DNA of 7,657 nt from an uncultured Verrucomicrobiae bacterium (GTDB taxonomy: Bacteria; Verrucomicrobiota; Verrucomicrobiia; Verrucomicrobiales; DEV007). Where the stretch lies: assembly GCA_937898895.1 (NCBI GenBank), contig CALDKL010000357.1:1-7657 (forward strand), written 5' to 3'. This document shows positions 1-7,048 of the stretch, in pieces. The notes below the pieces were generated by a model that was not told the origin of the DNA, did not search any database, and saw only the letters and a program-made list of their open reading frames with translations. Within the stretch, counting starts at the first letter, position 1. The number at the start of each line of letters is the position of its first letter. Position numbers and translations under genes: made by a program.

Positions 1-1450
1 CGGATCGTTTGTCGCGAAATCGCGCGCGCGCCTCGTCGGCAGCCTGCTGACGGTCGCGGGGGCGCTCGCGGGGGTCCTGCACAGCGAGGGCGCTGGCCAC
101 GACGAGCCCCTCCGCGAGACAACCCTCGGCTTCAGCCGCCACGAGAATGCGTCCCACCCGCGGATCGAGCGGCATACGCGCGAGACTGTGACCCAACCCG
201 GTCACCTGGACGGCGCGACCCTGTCGCGTGATCGCACCAATCTCCTCGAGAACCCGGTAGGCCTGGGCGACGCGCTTTGGCTGAGGCGGATCGACAAAGG
301 GAAACGCGAGCGGATCGCCGAGACCGAGATGCTCCATCTGCAGGACGACCCCGGCGAGATTCGAACGCAGGATCTCCGGATCGGTGAAGTCGGGGCGCTC
401 CTCGAAATCCTCCTCCGAACCGAGCCTGACACACACCCCTTCGCTGATCCGACCACAACGTCCGCGGCGCTGACGGGCGCTCGCCTTTGCGATCGGTTCG
501 ATGCGGAGCCTCTGGATCCCCGAAGCGGAATCATGGCGGCTGATGCGGGCCAGCCCCGAGTCGATCACAAAGCGGATCCCCGGAATCGTCAGCGAGGTCT
601 CCGCCACATTCGTCGCGAGGATGACGCGACGTTTCGACGGAACCGGACGAAAGACCGCGCTCTGCTCTGCCGAGGCCTGGCGGGCGAAGAGCGGCAGCAC
701 GAGCGTGTCGCGATATTTGCGCCCCTCGAGCAAGTCGGCAGCCTCGCGGATTTCGCGTTCGCCGGGGAGAAAGACGAGGGTGTCGCCCAGTTGATCGATT
801 TCGCCGAGCGTTTCAAAGGCCCGGCAGACCTGGTCGGCGAGCGATTCCTCTTCGTCGATGGGCGACTGGTAGAGATCCGTCACCGGAAAGGTGCGACCCT
901 CCACCTCTACGACAGGAGCGCCCCCGAAGAATTCGGAAAAGGCATCGGCATCGAGCGTGGCCGAAGAGATCACCACCTTCAGATCACGGCGTTTTGTCAG
1001 GGTGCGGTGGAGATAGCCAAGGATGAAGTCGATATTGAGGGATCGCTCATGCGCCTCATCGATGATGAGGGTGTCGTATTGACGAAGTTCGGGATCGTTT
1101 CTCGTCTCGGCGAGGAGGACGCCGTCGGTCATGAATTTCACCCGAGTCGTCGCCTTGTCGGTCCTGTCTTCGAATCGGATCTGGTAGCCGACCTCGCGCC
1201 CCATCGGCACCTGCAATTCCTCTGCAACGCGGGCCGCCACCGAGGTCGCGGCGATACGGCGTGGCTGGGTGCAACCGATGCGCCGCCCGTTCGTGCCACG
1301 CCCCAGCGCGAGGGCAATCTTGGGGAGTTGGGTCGTTTTTCCCGATCCGGTATCACCGCAGACAATGAGCACGGCGTGACGCTCCATCGCATCGCGGATG
1401 TCGTCGCGGCGGCGGGAGACGGGCAGGTCGGGTGGAAAGGAGAGGTTCAC
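1..1450 (-). CDS. hrpA: ATP-dependent RNA helicase HrpA (DEAH box), N-terminal part, truncated by window edge
   Basis: HrpA is a cytoplasmic DEAH/RHA-family RNA helicase that uses NTP hydrolysis to remodel RNA; in E. coli it is linked to mRNA processing and rescue of stalled ribosomes. The minus-strand frame is open from a GTG at 1450 to base 1, giving 483 residues. Visible motifs are Walker A GDTGSGKTT (residues 32-40), DEAH (131-134), SAT (163-165), ATNVAETSLTIPGI (279-292) and the arginine-finger motif QRRGRCGR (327-334). The N-terminus (FPPDLPVSRRRDDI) and the last visible part (ALAVQDPRERPRDRQQAADE) both resemble E. coli HrpA, which is about 1300 residues, so roughly two thirds of the protein lies outside the window. 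HrpB is less likely because of the HrpA-type N-terminus and the QDPRERP segment. The frame stays open upstream of 1450 but I found no ATG there, so GTG 1450 is the best start; no Shine-Dalgarno sequence is visible. The gene is transcribed divergently from the dehydrogenase cassette and is probably a separate housekeeping gene. Confidence 0.95.
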   Translation of the reverse strand, partial: MNLSFPPDLPVSRRRDDIRDAMERHAVLIVCGDTGSGKTTQLPKIALALGRGTNGRRIGCTQPRRIAATSVAARVAEELQVPMGREVGYQIRFEDRTDKATTRVKFMTDGVLLAETRNDPELRQYDTLIIDEAHERSLNIDFILGYLHRTLTKRRDLKVVISSATLDADAFSEFFGGAPVVEVEGRTFPVTDLYQSPIDEEESLADQVCRAFETLGEIDQLGDTLVFLPGEREIREAADLLEGRKYRDTLVLPLFARQASAEQSAVFRPVPSKRRVILATNVAETSLTIPGIRFVIDSGLARISRHDSASGIQRLRIEPIAKASARQRRGRCGRISEGVCVRLGSEEDFEERPDFTDPEILRSNLAGVVLQMEHLGLGDPLAFPFVDPPQPKRVAQAYRVLEEIGAITRQGRAVQVTGLGHSLARMPLDPRVGRILVAAEAEGCLAEGLVVASALAVQDPRERPRDRQQAADEARARFRDKRS

Positions 1451-1617
1451 GCCGGATCGAGGGGAGTATTGATTTGATGGAGGAGGGGGGCAAGTGGAGA
1501 TGGAAGTTTGCGTGAGGCGGAGATCCCTTCCCCGACCAGTCCGCGACTGCGGGATGAGGACGCGTTGACAGGGAGGATCGCTCCCTTCATCGTGGAGGCA
1601 TCGTTTGCCCCGCCTTC
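1451..1617. promoter_or_regulatory. Divergent intergenic region, hrpA / dehydrogenase cassette
   Basis: This 167-bp gap must hold the start signals for hrpA on the minus strand and for the four-gene plus-strand cassette. An exact TTGACA lies at 1565-1570, but the hexamer about 17 bp downstream (CATCGT, 1588-1593) is a poor -10, so a sigma-70 promoter there is only a possibility. GGGAG/CTCCC at 1571-1585 could form a short 5-bp stem with a 5-nt loop. A TGGAGG at 1593-1598 resembles a ribosome binding site but ends 19 nt before the ATG at 1618, too far for normal use. No convincing promoter is visible for the minus strand. The assignment rests mainly on the divergent gene arrangement. Confidence 0.35.
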
Positions 1618-4227
1618 ATGAATCGCCCCGGATTTTTTCTCCCTCCCTCCTTGCTTCTCCCGGGACTTCTGCTTTCTCTTCTTTCAGGAATTTCCGCCGC
1701 ACCTCCGACCGCCCCCAAGCCGCCCCGTTCCGCGCCCCCCAAGGCACCGGAGGTGCCGGCGGAGATCTCCCCGCAGATTGAAACGCGGCAGCCCGGTGTG
1801 AAACTGACTCTCCTCGCGGAGCATCCCGCGATTGTCACGCCGACGGGGATCGATGTGGATGAGTCGGGGCGGATCTATACGATCGCCTGCCACACCCACT
1901 TTCGCCCCGAGGGCTACGTCGGTCCCGAACACGACGAGGTGCTCGTCTTCGACGCCGACGGAAAGAACCGTCGTGTTTTTTACAACAAGACCACCGCGAC
2001 GATGCAGATCATCCTCGGTCCGGAGGGCTGGGTCTACCTCACCGAGCGCGGTCGCGTCCTGCGGGTGAAAGACACCGATGGCGACGGAACGGGTGATCGC
2101 GAGGAAACTCTCGCCGCCCTCGACACCCTCGCCGACTATCCGCACAACGGACTCAGTGGAATGGCGTGGCATCCCGACGGAGAATTGGTGTTTTCGTTAG
2201 GGGAGAATTTCGGAAATGACTGGACCCTCACCTCCGCCGACGGATCGGAGGTGAAGGGACGCGGTGAGGGCGGAGTCTTCCGCTGCACTCCGGATGGAAA
2301 GAAGATGCGACGCATCGCCCGCGGTTTCTGGAATCCCTTCGGACTCGCGGTGAATCAATTCGGCGAAATCTTCGCCGCCGAAAACGATCCGGGGAGTCGT
2401 CCCCCCTGCCGTCTCCTCCACGTCGTCGAGGGAGCGGACTACGGATTTCAGTGGGTGTATGGCAGTGCTCCGGTCCACCCTTTCGTGGCGTGGAACGGGG
2501 AGTTGCGCGGCACCCTCGGCATGGTGCATCCCTCCGGCGAAGGGCCCTGCGCCGTCGTTCCGCTCGGCGGAGGCGTGATCATTCCCTCGTGGAGCGATCA
2601 CCGGGTGGAATACTATCCGCTCACTCGAAACGGCGCGGGCTACACCTCCGATCGAATCGTGCTCGTGGAAGGAGGCGATTTTTTCCGACCCACGGGTATG
2701 GCGATGGGGCCGGATGGGGCGTTTTATTTCAACGACTGGGTCTTCAGTTCCTATCCGATCCACGGGCGCGGTCGTCTCTGGAAACTCGAAATCGATCCCG
2801 CCGCCGCCACCTGGCGAAAGGCGACACCCGACCCGCCCACCGATGCCTCCCGCCTCGCCGCCGATCTGCGTGAAGGCCACATCGACAAGCCGGATAGCGA
2901 GTTGCTCGCGCTCGCTCGATCCGACGATCCTTATCTCGCCGACGCAGCTCTCTCCGCCCTCGCCCGGAAGAGGGTCGCGCACACGCCCGCATCTCTCCGC
3001 GCGATGCCGCCGCAGGACCGTGTCCTTGCTCTGGTTGCCCTGCGCCGCATCGATCTGAACGAGGAGAAATGGGTCCGCGCCTGCCTCGACGATCCCGATC
3101 CGGAGATGCGATTCGAATGCCTGCGCTGGATTGCCGATGCGGTTCTGACGGGATTTTCGGCGGATGTAGAAAAAGTCTTGTCGGACCCGCTGATCGATTT
3201 CCGTCTCTTCGAGGCTGCCCTGGCGGCGTGGAACACCCTGCGGGGCGAACCCGGAGCGGGAGTGACCCATCCGGAGGTGCTCACCGGTAAGATTCTCGAT
3301 CCGGCCACTCCGGCGAAACTGAAAGGCTACGCCCTGCGTCTTGCCCCGGCTTCCCATCCGAAACTGACGATGGAGGTGCTGCGCCATCTGCTCACCGCCA
3401 GGGAGCCCGAGCTTTCCCTGGAAGTGGTGCGCACACTCGTGGCGCGGAATTCGGATGAGGCCCGCGTCCTTCTGGCAGAGATTGCCGCCGACGAAGCTCT
3501 CGATCCGGCACTGCGAGCCGATGCCGTGACCGGACTGGCTGCTTCGGCCCTGCCGGAGCATCGCGAACTCCTGTTTGTCCTCGCGGGCGACGGACATGCC
3601 CCGATCCGCGACGAAGCCCTGCGCGCCCTGCGTGGAGTCACTCCGGACGAGGAGGGCAAAGCCACCCTGACACACATCGTTTCGACCCATCCCGAAACTG
3701 CGGCGCTCGTACAAACAATCCTCGATCCGGCCTCTTTGAATGCGGGCCGCCCCGCCTTCGACGATACGGCGGCCTGGCTCGCACGGCTCGAGTCCGTGCC
3801 GGGCGAGGCGGATCTCGCAGCGGGGCGACGCCTCTTTTTCCATCCGAAGCTGGCGCTTTGTTCGAGCTGCCATCGTCACGGAGGGCGGGGCATCGTGCTG
3901 GGCCCGGATCTTTCCCTAGCCGGACGACAGGGCACTCGCGAGGCGCTGCTGCGTTCGATCCTCGAACCACAACGCGAAGTCGCCCCACAGTTTTTCCCGA
4001 GCCTGGTGAAACGGAAAGACGGGACAGAATTCATCGGCATCCTCCTGCGTTCCTCCGACCGCGAGGTCTTCCGCGATCTCACCGGTCAGGAAAAGTCCTT
4101 TCCCGAGACGGAGGTCGTTTCCCGAACGGAAATCCGCACCTCACTCATGCCGCCGGGCCTCGCCTCGATGCTGACGGATCGAGAGCTGCGCGATCTGCTC
4201 GCCTTCCTCGCTTCGGGAGGGGGTTGA
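1618..4227 (+). CDS. Exported PVC-type membrane-bound dehydrogenase-like protein: beta-propeller, HEAT-like repeats, C-terminal single-heme cytochrome c domain
   Basis: This 869-residue protein is predicted to be exported. A signal peptide covers residues 1-27, with a hydrophobic LLLPGLLLSLLSG core and an S-A-A cleavage site, followed by a proline-rich linker (about 28-46). Residues ~55-400 form a six-bladed propeller of the sugar-dehydrogenase type, matching the PVC 'putative membrane-bound dehydrogenase' N-terminal family (TIGR02604-like). Visible there are the acidic, calcium-binding-like DTDGDGTGD (152-160), PHNGLSGMAWHPDG with His176, and RGFWNPFGLAVN. Residues ~420-715 are alpha-helical with HEAT-like repeats such as LDDPDPEMRFECLRWIAD. 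The C-terminus (~735-869) matches the PVC heme-binding domain (TIGR02603-like), with heme motif CSSCH (748-752) and a likely axial Met844 in LMPPG. The family suggests oxidation of a sugar or polyol with electrons passed to the heme; the actual substrate is unknown. ATG 1618 is chosen because no alternative start precedes it in frame and the signal peptide begins there. No usable Shine-Dalgarno is visible. Confidence 0.92.
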   Translation: MNRPGFFLPPSLLLPGLLLSLLSGISAAPPTAPKPPRSAPPKAPEVPAEISPQIETRQPGVKLTLLAEHPAIVTPTGIDVDESGRIYTIACHTHFRPEGYVGPEHDEVLVFDADGKNRRVFYNKTTATMQIILGPEGWVYLTERGRVLRVKDTDGDGTGDREETLAALDTLADYPHNGLSGMAWHPDGELVFSLGENFGNDWTLTSADGSEVKGRGEGGVFRCTPDGKKMRRIARGFWNPFGLAVNQFGEIFAAENDPGSRPPCRLLHVVEGADYGFQWVYGSAPVHPFVAWNGELRGTLGMVHPSGEGPCAVVPLGGGVIIPSWSDHRVEYYPLTRNGAGYTSDRIVLVEGGDFFRPTGMAMGPDGAFYFNDWVFSSYPIHGRGRLWKLEIDPAAATWRKATPDPPTDASRLAADLREGHIDKPDSELLALARSDDPYLADAALSALARKRVAHTPASLRAMPPQDRVLALVALRRIDLNEEKWVRACLDDPDPEMRFECLRWIADAVLTGFSADVEKVLSDPLIDFRLFEAALAAWNTLRGEPGAGVTHPEVLTGKILDPATPAKLKGYALRLAPASHPKLTMEVLRHLLTAREPELSLEVVRTLVARNSDEARVLLAEIAADEALDPALRADAVTGLAASALPEHRELLFVLAGDGHAPIRDEALRALRGVTPDEEGKATLTHIVSTHPETAALVQTILDPASLNAGRPAFDDTAAWLARLESVPGEADLAAGRRLFFHPKLALCSSCHRHGGRGIVLGPDLSLAGRQGTREALLRSILEPQREVAPQFFPSLVKRKDGTEFIGILLRSSDREVFRDLTGQEKSFPETEVVSRTEIRTSLMPPGLASMLTDRELRDLLAFLASGGG

Positions 4228-4259
4228 AATCGCTCATTCCCGGTGAATCCTTCCGGAAG

Positions 4260-5549
4260 ATGTTTGTCCGGCTCCTCGCCCTCCTTTTCGTCGCTTCCTC
4301 GCTCGCTGCCTCCGAGAATTGGCCCGGCTGGCGGGGCCCTCGCGGCGACGGATCGGTCGCGGACGCTCCCGATCTGCCCGTGGCGTTCGACCCCGCAACC
4401 GATGCGGCATGGAAGACGGAGATACCCGGCATCGGGCATGCCTCACCCATCCTCTGGGAGGACAGGATTTTTCTCGTCACCGCCGTGGAGACCGAGAGAC
4501 TCCTCCTCTGCCTGGATCGACGCGGCGGAGCGATTCTCTGGAGTCGGGTGGCGCTCACGGCACCGCCCGAGGAGATCCACCGGCTCAACAGCCACGCGTC
4601 GAGCACGCCGGCGACGGACGGGAAACGTGTCTTTGTCAGTTTTCTCGACGGGTCCGAGATGTTCGTTGCGGCTTACGACTTCGCGGGAGAAAAACTGTGG
4701 GACTCCCGACCCGGCGGATTTTCAAGCAAACACGGATATTGCTCCTGTCCGGTCCTTTGGAATGGAAAAGTGATCCTCAACGGAGATCACGACGGCGACG
4801 CCTATCTCGTCGCGCTCGACCAGGAAACCGGAAAGACGATCTGGAAGACGGATCGACCTAACAAAACCAGAAGCTACTGCACTCCCCTGCTCCGGGAAAT
4901 CGGCGGAAAGATGCAGATGATCCTGTCGGGCAGCCTCTCGGTGGCGGCATACGATCCCGATACCGGGGCTCAGATCTGGGTGATGGACGGCCCCACCGAG
5001 CAGTTCGTGGCTTCCCTCGTCTATCACGAAAAGGCGAGGCTTCTATTCCTGACCTGTGGGTTTCCCCAGAAACATATCCTCGCCATCCGGCCGGATGGCA
5101 CTGGCAAGGTCTCAAAGTCCCACATCGCCTGGCGCGATATCGAGGGGGCCGCCTATGTGCCGAGTCCGGTCGTGAGCGGAGACTGTTTTGTCCTTGTGTC
5201 CGACAACGGGGTTGCGAGCTGTTTTGTCGCGACGACCGGCGAACGGTATTGGCGGGAACGGCTCCCGGGAGGACACAGTGCCTCGCTCCTGGCGGCGAAC
5301 GGGCTGGTCTATTTCGTGTCTGATGAGGGCATTGTCTCGGTGGTAAAACCGGGGAAAACATTCTCTGTCATCGCCCAGTCTCCGCTCGGAGAGAAAGTCT
5401 CGGCATCGCCCGCCGTGTACGACAATCAATTCTTTTTCCGGGGGGAGAAACACCTTTTCTGCATCGGCCCGAAAAAGGCGGCGGCGACGGCAGCCGCGGC
5501 GGGGGCGGATTTTCCATCACCGAAAACGGGTGCCGGCTCAGCCGATTGA
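4260..5549 (+). CDS. Exported PQQ-like beta-propeller repeat protein
   Basis: This 429-residue protein has a short signal peptide (residues 1-16/17, FVRLLALLFVASSLA-A) without a lipobox cysteine, so it is probably soluble after export. The mature start contains WPGWRGPRGDG (21-31), typical of PVC secreted propellers. Repeated PQQ-like blade signatures follow: LLCLDRRGGAILW, VAAYDFAGEKLW, LVALDQETGKTIW, VAAYDPDTGAQIW and CFVATTGERYW. These resemble quinoprotein dehydrogenase and BamB blades. I see no evidence that PQQ itself is bound, so it may be an enzyme, a scaffold or a binding protein. The protein ends in an Ala-rich, low-complexity tail (about residues 406-429). ATG 4260 gives a clean signal peptide but has GGAAG directly abutting it. 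An in-frame TTG at 4224 overlaps the upstream TGA (TTGA) and has GGGAGG at 4215-4220 before it; using it would add 12 residues and couple translation to the upstream gene. The 32-bp gap places the gene in the same transcription unit as the dehydrogenase-like gene. Confidence 0.88.
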   Translation: MFVRLLALLFVASSLAASENWPGWRGPRGDGSVADAPDLPVAFDPATDAAWKTEIPGIGHASPILWEDRIFLVTAVETERLLLCLDRRGGAILWSRVALTAPPEEIHRLNSHASSTPATDGKRVFVSFLDGSEMFVAAYDFAGEKLWDSRPGGFSSKHGYCSCPVLWNGKVILNGDHDGDAYLVALDQETGKTIWKTDRPNKTRSYCTPLLREIGGKMQMILSGSLSVAAYDPDTGAQIWVMDGPTEQFVASLVYHEKARLLFLTCGFPQKHILAIRPDGTGKVSKSHIAWRDIEGAAYVPSPVVSGDCFVLVSDNGVASCFVATTGERYWRERLPGGHSASLLAANGLVYFVSDEGIVSVVKPGKTFSVIAQSPLGEKVSASPAVYDNQFFFRGEKHLFCIGPKKAAATAAAAGADFPSPKTGAGSAD

Positions 5550-5561
5550 TCCCCGGCGTTT

Positions 5562-5595
5562 GCGTTTCCAGGCTGCTCTGATTCAAGCGTTTCCA
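5562..5595 (+). repeat. 9-bp direct repeat upstream of fucU
   Basis: GCGTTTCCA occurs at 5562-5570 and again at 5587-5595, 25 bp start to start, in the short gap before the fucU ATG; a further GCGTTT is at 5556-5561. The second copy ends two bases before the start codon, where a Shine-Dalgarno sequence would normally lie. It could be a regulator or RNA-binding site, or chance. Confidence 0.35.
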
Positions 5596-5597
5596 TC

Positions 5598-6029
5598 ATG
5601 CTCAAAGGAATCTCTCCACTCCTGTCTCCGGATCTTCTCGCCGCGCTTGCCCGCATGGGACACGGCGACGAGATCATCCTGGCCGACGCACATTTTCCCG
5701 GCGATTCGATCGGTCCGCCAGTGATCCGCGCCGACGGACTTCGCATCGCCCCGCTGCTCGACGCGATTTTGCCCCTGTTTGAACTCGACGCCTACGTTCC
5801 GCATCCGGTTGCGATGATGGCTCCGGTACCGGGTGATACGCTCGATCCCGCCGTTGAGGCTTCGTATGGGGAGGTCATCCGCAAATACAGACCCGATCTG
5901 ACGATGATCGAACGGGTCGAGCGATTTGCCTTCTATGAGCGGGCAAGCCGCGCCTTCGCCGTGGTCATGACCGGCGAGATCGCAAAATACGGAAACCTCC
6001 TTCTCGTGAAAGGCGTCACCCCTTGTTGA
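5598..6029 (+). CDS. fucU: L-fucose mutarotase (RbsD/FucU family)
   Basis: FucU is a cytoplasmic mutarotase that interconverts the alpha and beta anomers of L-fucose so that downstream enzymes receive the anomer they use. The 143-residue product is close to the usual ~140 and is strikingly similar to E. coli FucU as I recall it: it opens MLKGISPLLSPDLL, then MGHGDEII, DAHFPGDSIGP, VIRADGL, PLFELDAY, GDTLDP, RFAFYERA and TGEIAKYGN. The expected catalytic His22 is in GHGD; Asp30, Arg109 and Tyr-Gly-Asn (131-133) match known substrate-contact positions. The sequence favours FucU over RbsD because of the DAHFPG and FAFYERA motifs. The gene lies 48 bp after the propeller gene, and its stop overlaps the start of the aldo/keto reductase, so the two are probably translationally coupled. 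There is no clear Shine-Dalgarno before ATG 5598; the preceding bases are pyrimidine-rich. Confidence 0.95.
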   Translation: MLKGISPLLSPDLLAALARMGHGDEIILADAHFPGDSIGPPVIRADGLRIAPLLDAILPLFELDAYVPHPVAMMAPVPGDTLDPAVEASYGEVIRKYRPDLTMIERVERFAFYERASRAFAVVMTGEIAKYGNLLLVKGVTPC

Positions 6030-7027
6030 TGGAAATGGACCTTGCCTGGCCCCGCATTGTCTTTGGAACGACTCCGCTCGGGAACATCTATCAGGTTGTT
6101 CCCGAAGAGACCAAACGCGCCCTGATCGGGGAGTGGTTCCGGCACGCGGAGAAACCCGTGTGGATCGATACGGCGGGAAAATATGGAGCGGGCCTTGCCC
6201 TCGAATGTCTCGGTCGCCACCTTGCCGATCTTGGCATCGCGCCCGAGGAGGTCGTCATCAGCAACAAACTCGGTTGGAAGCGCAAGCCGCTGCGGACTCC
6301 GGAGCCGACCTTTGAGCCGGGTGCCTGGTTCGGCCTGGAACACGACGCGGAGCAGCGCATCAGCTACGAGGGCATCCTCGAATGCCACGAAGAGGGAAAC
6401 CGACTGCTCGGCGGATACGAGGCCCGCGTTGTCTCGGTACACGATCCCGACGAATATCTCGCCGCCGCAGGCAGCGCGGGCAACGAAGAGCGCCGCTTCC
6501 GCGACATCCTCGACGCCTATCGGGCCCTCGATGAATGGAAGACGGCGGGCAAAGTCGATGCGGTCGGAGTCGGTGCGAAGGACTGGCGCTCGATACGCCG
6601 CCTCCACGAGGCCGGGGTCCACTTCGACTGGGTCATGTTCGCAAATTCCTACACGGTGATGCGGCATCCTTCGGACTTGCGGAACTTCATGGAGACCCTG
6701 CGAAGACGGGGCGTAGCCATCGTGAACTCGGCCGTGTTTCACGGTGGCTTCCTCACCGGCGGGGAGTTTTTCGATTATCGGCGGGTAAGCCGCGAGGCCG
6801 ATCCGGCCCTGTTCGAGTGGCGCGACCGCTTCGAGGCACTGTGTGCTCGCTTCGGCCAGGCCCCCGCAGCGGCAGCCGCCGCTTATGCCCGCACCGCGCC
6901 CGGTGTCGCCGCCCTCGCCCTGAGCACGAGCCAGCCCGAGCGGGTCGCGGACATGGTTGCGTTGGCGAAAGCGGAGATCCGAGAGGATCTCCGCGCCGCC
7001 CTCGTGGAGGAGGGATTGGTCGAATGA
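6029..7027 (+). CDS. Aldo/keto reductase, possible L-fucose / D-threo-aldose 1-dehydrogenase
   Basis: This is an NAD(P)-dependent oxidoreductase of the aldo/keto reductase superfamily, a cytoplasmic TIM barrel, 332 residues from ATG 6029. It begins with the family strand RIVFGTTPLGN. The catalytic tetrad is intact: Asp47 and Tyr52 in WIDTAGKYGAG, Lys80 in ISNKLGW and His138 in VSVHDPDEY. Later segments KVDAVGVGAKDW, VNSAVFHGGFLTGG and ALALSTSQPERV fit the cofactor-binding half of the barrel. The length and the ISNKLGW type fit the sugar 1-dehydrogenase branch (D-threo-aldose / L-fucose dehydrogenase), and the fucU neighbour supports fucose oxidation to the lactone. That substrate is an inference; a general aldehyde or ketose reductase remains possible. 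ATG 6029 overlaps the fucU TGA by one base (TGATG). Alternative starts are TTG 6023, TTG 6026 and ATG 6035. A strong inverted repeat lies in the 3' coding end (6971-6994). Confidence 0.9.
   Translation: MEMDLAWPRIVFGTTPLGNIYQVVPEETKRALIGEWFRHAEKPVWIDTAGKYGAGLALECLGRHLADLGIAPEEVVISNKLGWKRKPLRTPEPTFEPGAWFGLEHDAEQRISYEGILECHEEGNRLLGGYEARVVSVHDPDEYLAAAGSAGNEERRFRDILDAYRALDEWKTAGKVDAVGVGAKDWRSIRRLHEAGVHFDWVMFANSYTVMRHPSDLRNFMETLRRRGVAIVNSAVFHGGFLTGGEFFDYRRVSREADPALFEWRDRFEALCARFGQAPAAAAAAYARTAPGVAALALSTSQPERVADMVALAKAEIREDLRAALVEEGLVE
6971..6994 (+). other. Perfect 10-bp inverted repeat with GAGA tetraloop inside the reductase 3' coding end
   Basis: GCGGAGATCC (6971-6980) and GGATCTCCGC (6985-6994) are exact reverse complements separated by GAGA. 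In mRNA this would form a 10-bp stem capped by a GNRA-class tetraloop, 30 nt before the stop codon. No T-run follows, so it is not a canonical intrinsic terminator. It could stabilise the 3' end of the operon transcript, or simply reflect codon choice in a charged helix (AEIREDLR). Confidence 0.5.
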
Positions 7028-7048
7028 TAGGATGCGACCGCTTCGCCC

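Noticed and set aside
1054..1070. 7-bp inverted repeat CCTCATC/GATGAGG with 3-nt loop
   Set aside because: It falls exactly on codons for the conserved DEAH-box segment of hrpA, so the pairing is explained by protein constraint.
188..1477. Long plus-strand open frame (429 residues) over hrpA
   Set aside because: It is antisense to a frame with every DEAH helicase motif in order; its translation is Arg/Asp-rich with no recognisable fold, as expected from GC-rich codon bias.
1565..1593. TTGACA as a full sigma-70 promoter
   Set aside because: The -35 is exact but the -10 at normal spacing (CATCGT) is poor; kept only as a weak remark within the intergenic entry.
1743..1757. GGCACC/GGTGCC short hairpin early in the dehydrogenase-like gene
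   Set aside because: Six pairs in GC-rich coding sequence for a proline/alanine linker is not unusual.
2197..3879. 560-residue minus-strand open frame inside the dehydrogenase-like gene
   Set aside because: The plus strand has a signal peptide, propeller motifs and a heme site; the antisense product shows no motif and is low-complexity Arg/Gly-rich.
3858..4259. N-terminal extension of the propeller protein reaching into the upstream gene
   Set aside because: The extension is Arg/Pro-rich, overlaps the heme domain in another frame, and would bury the signal peptide that starts at 4260.
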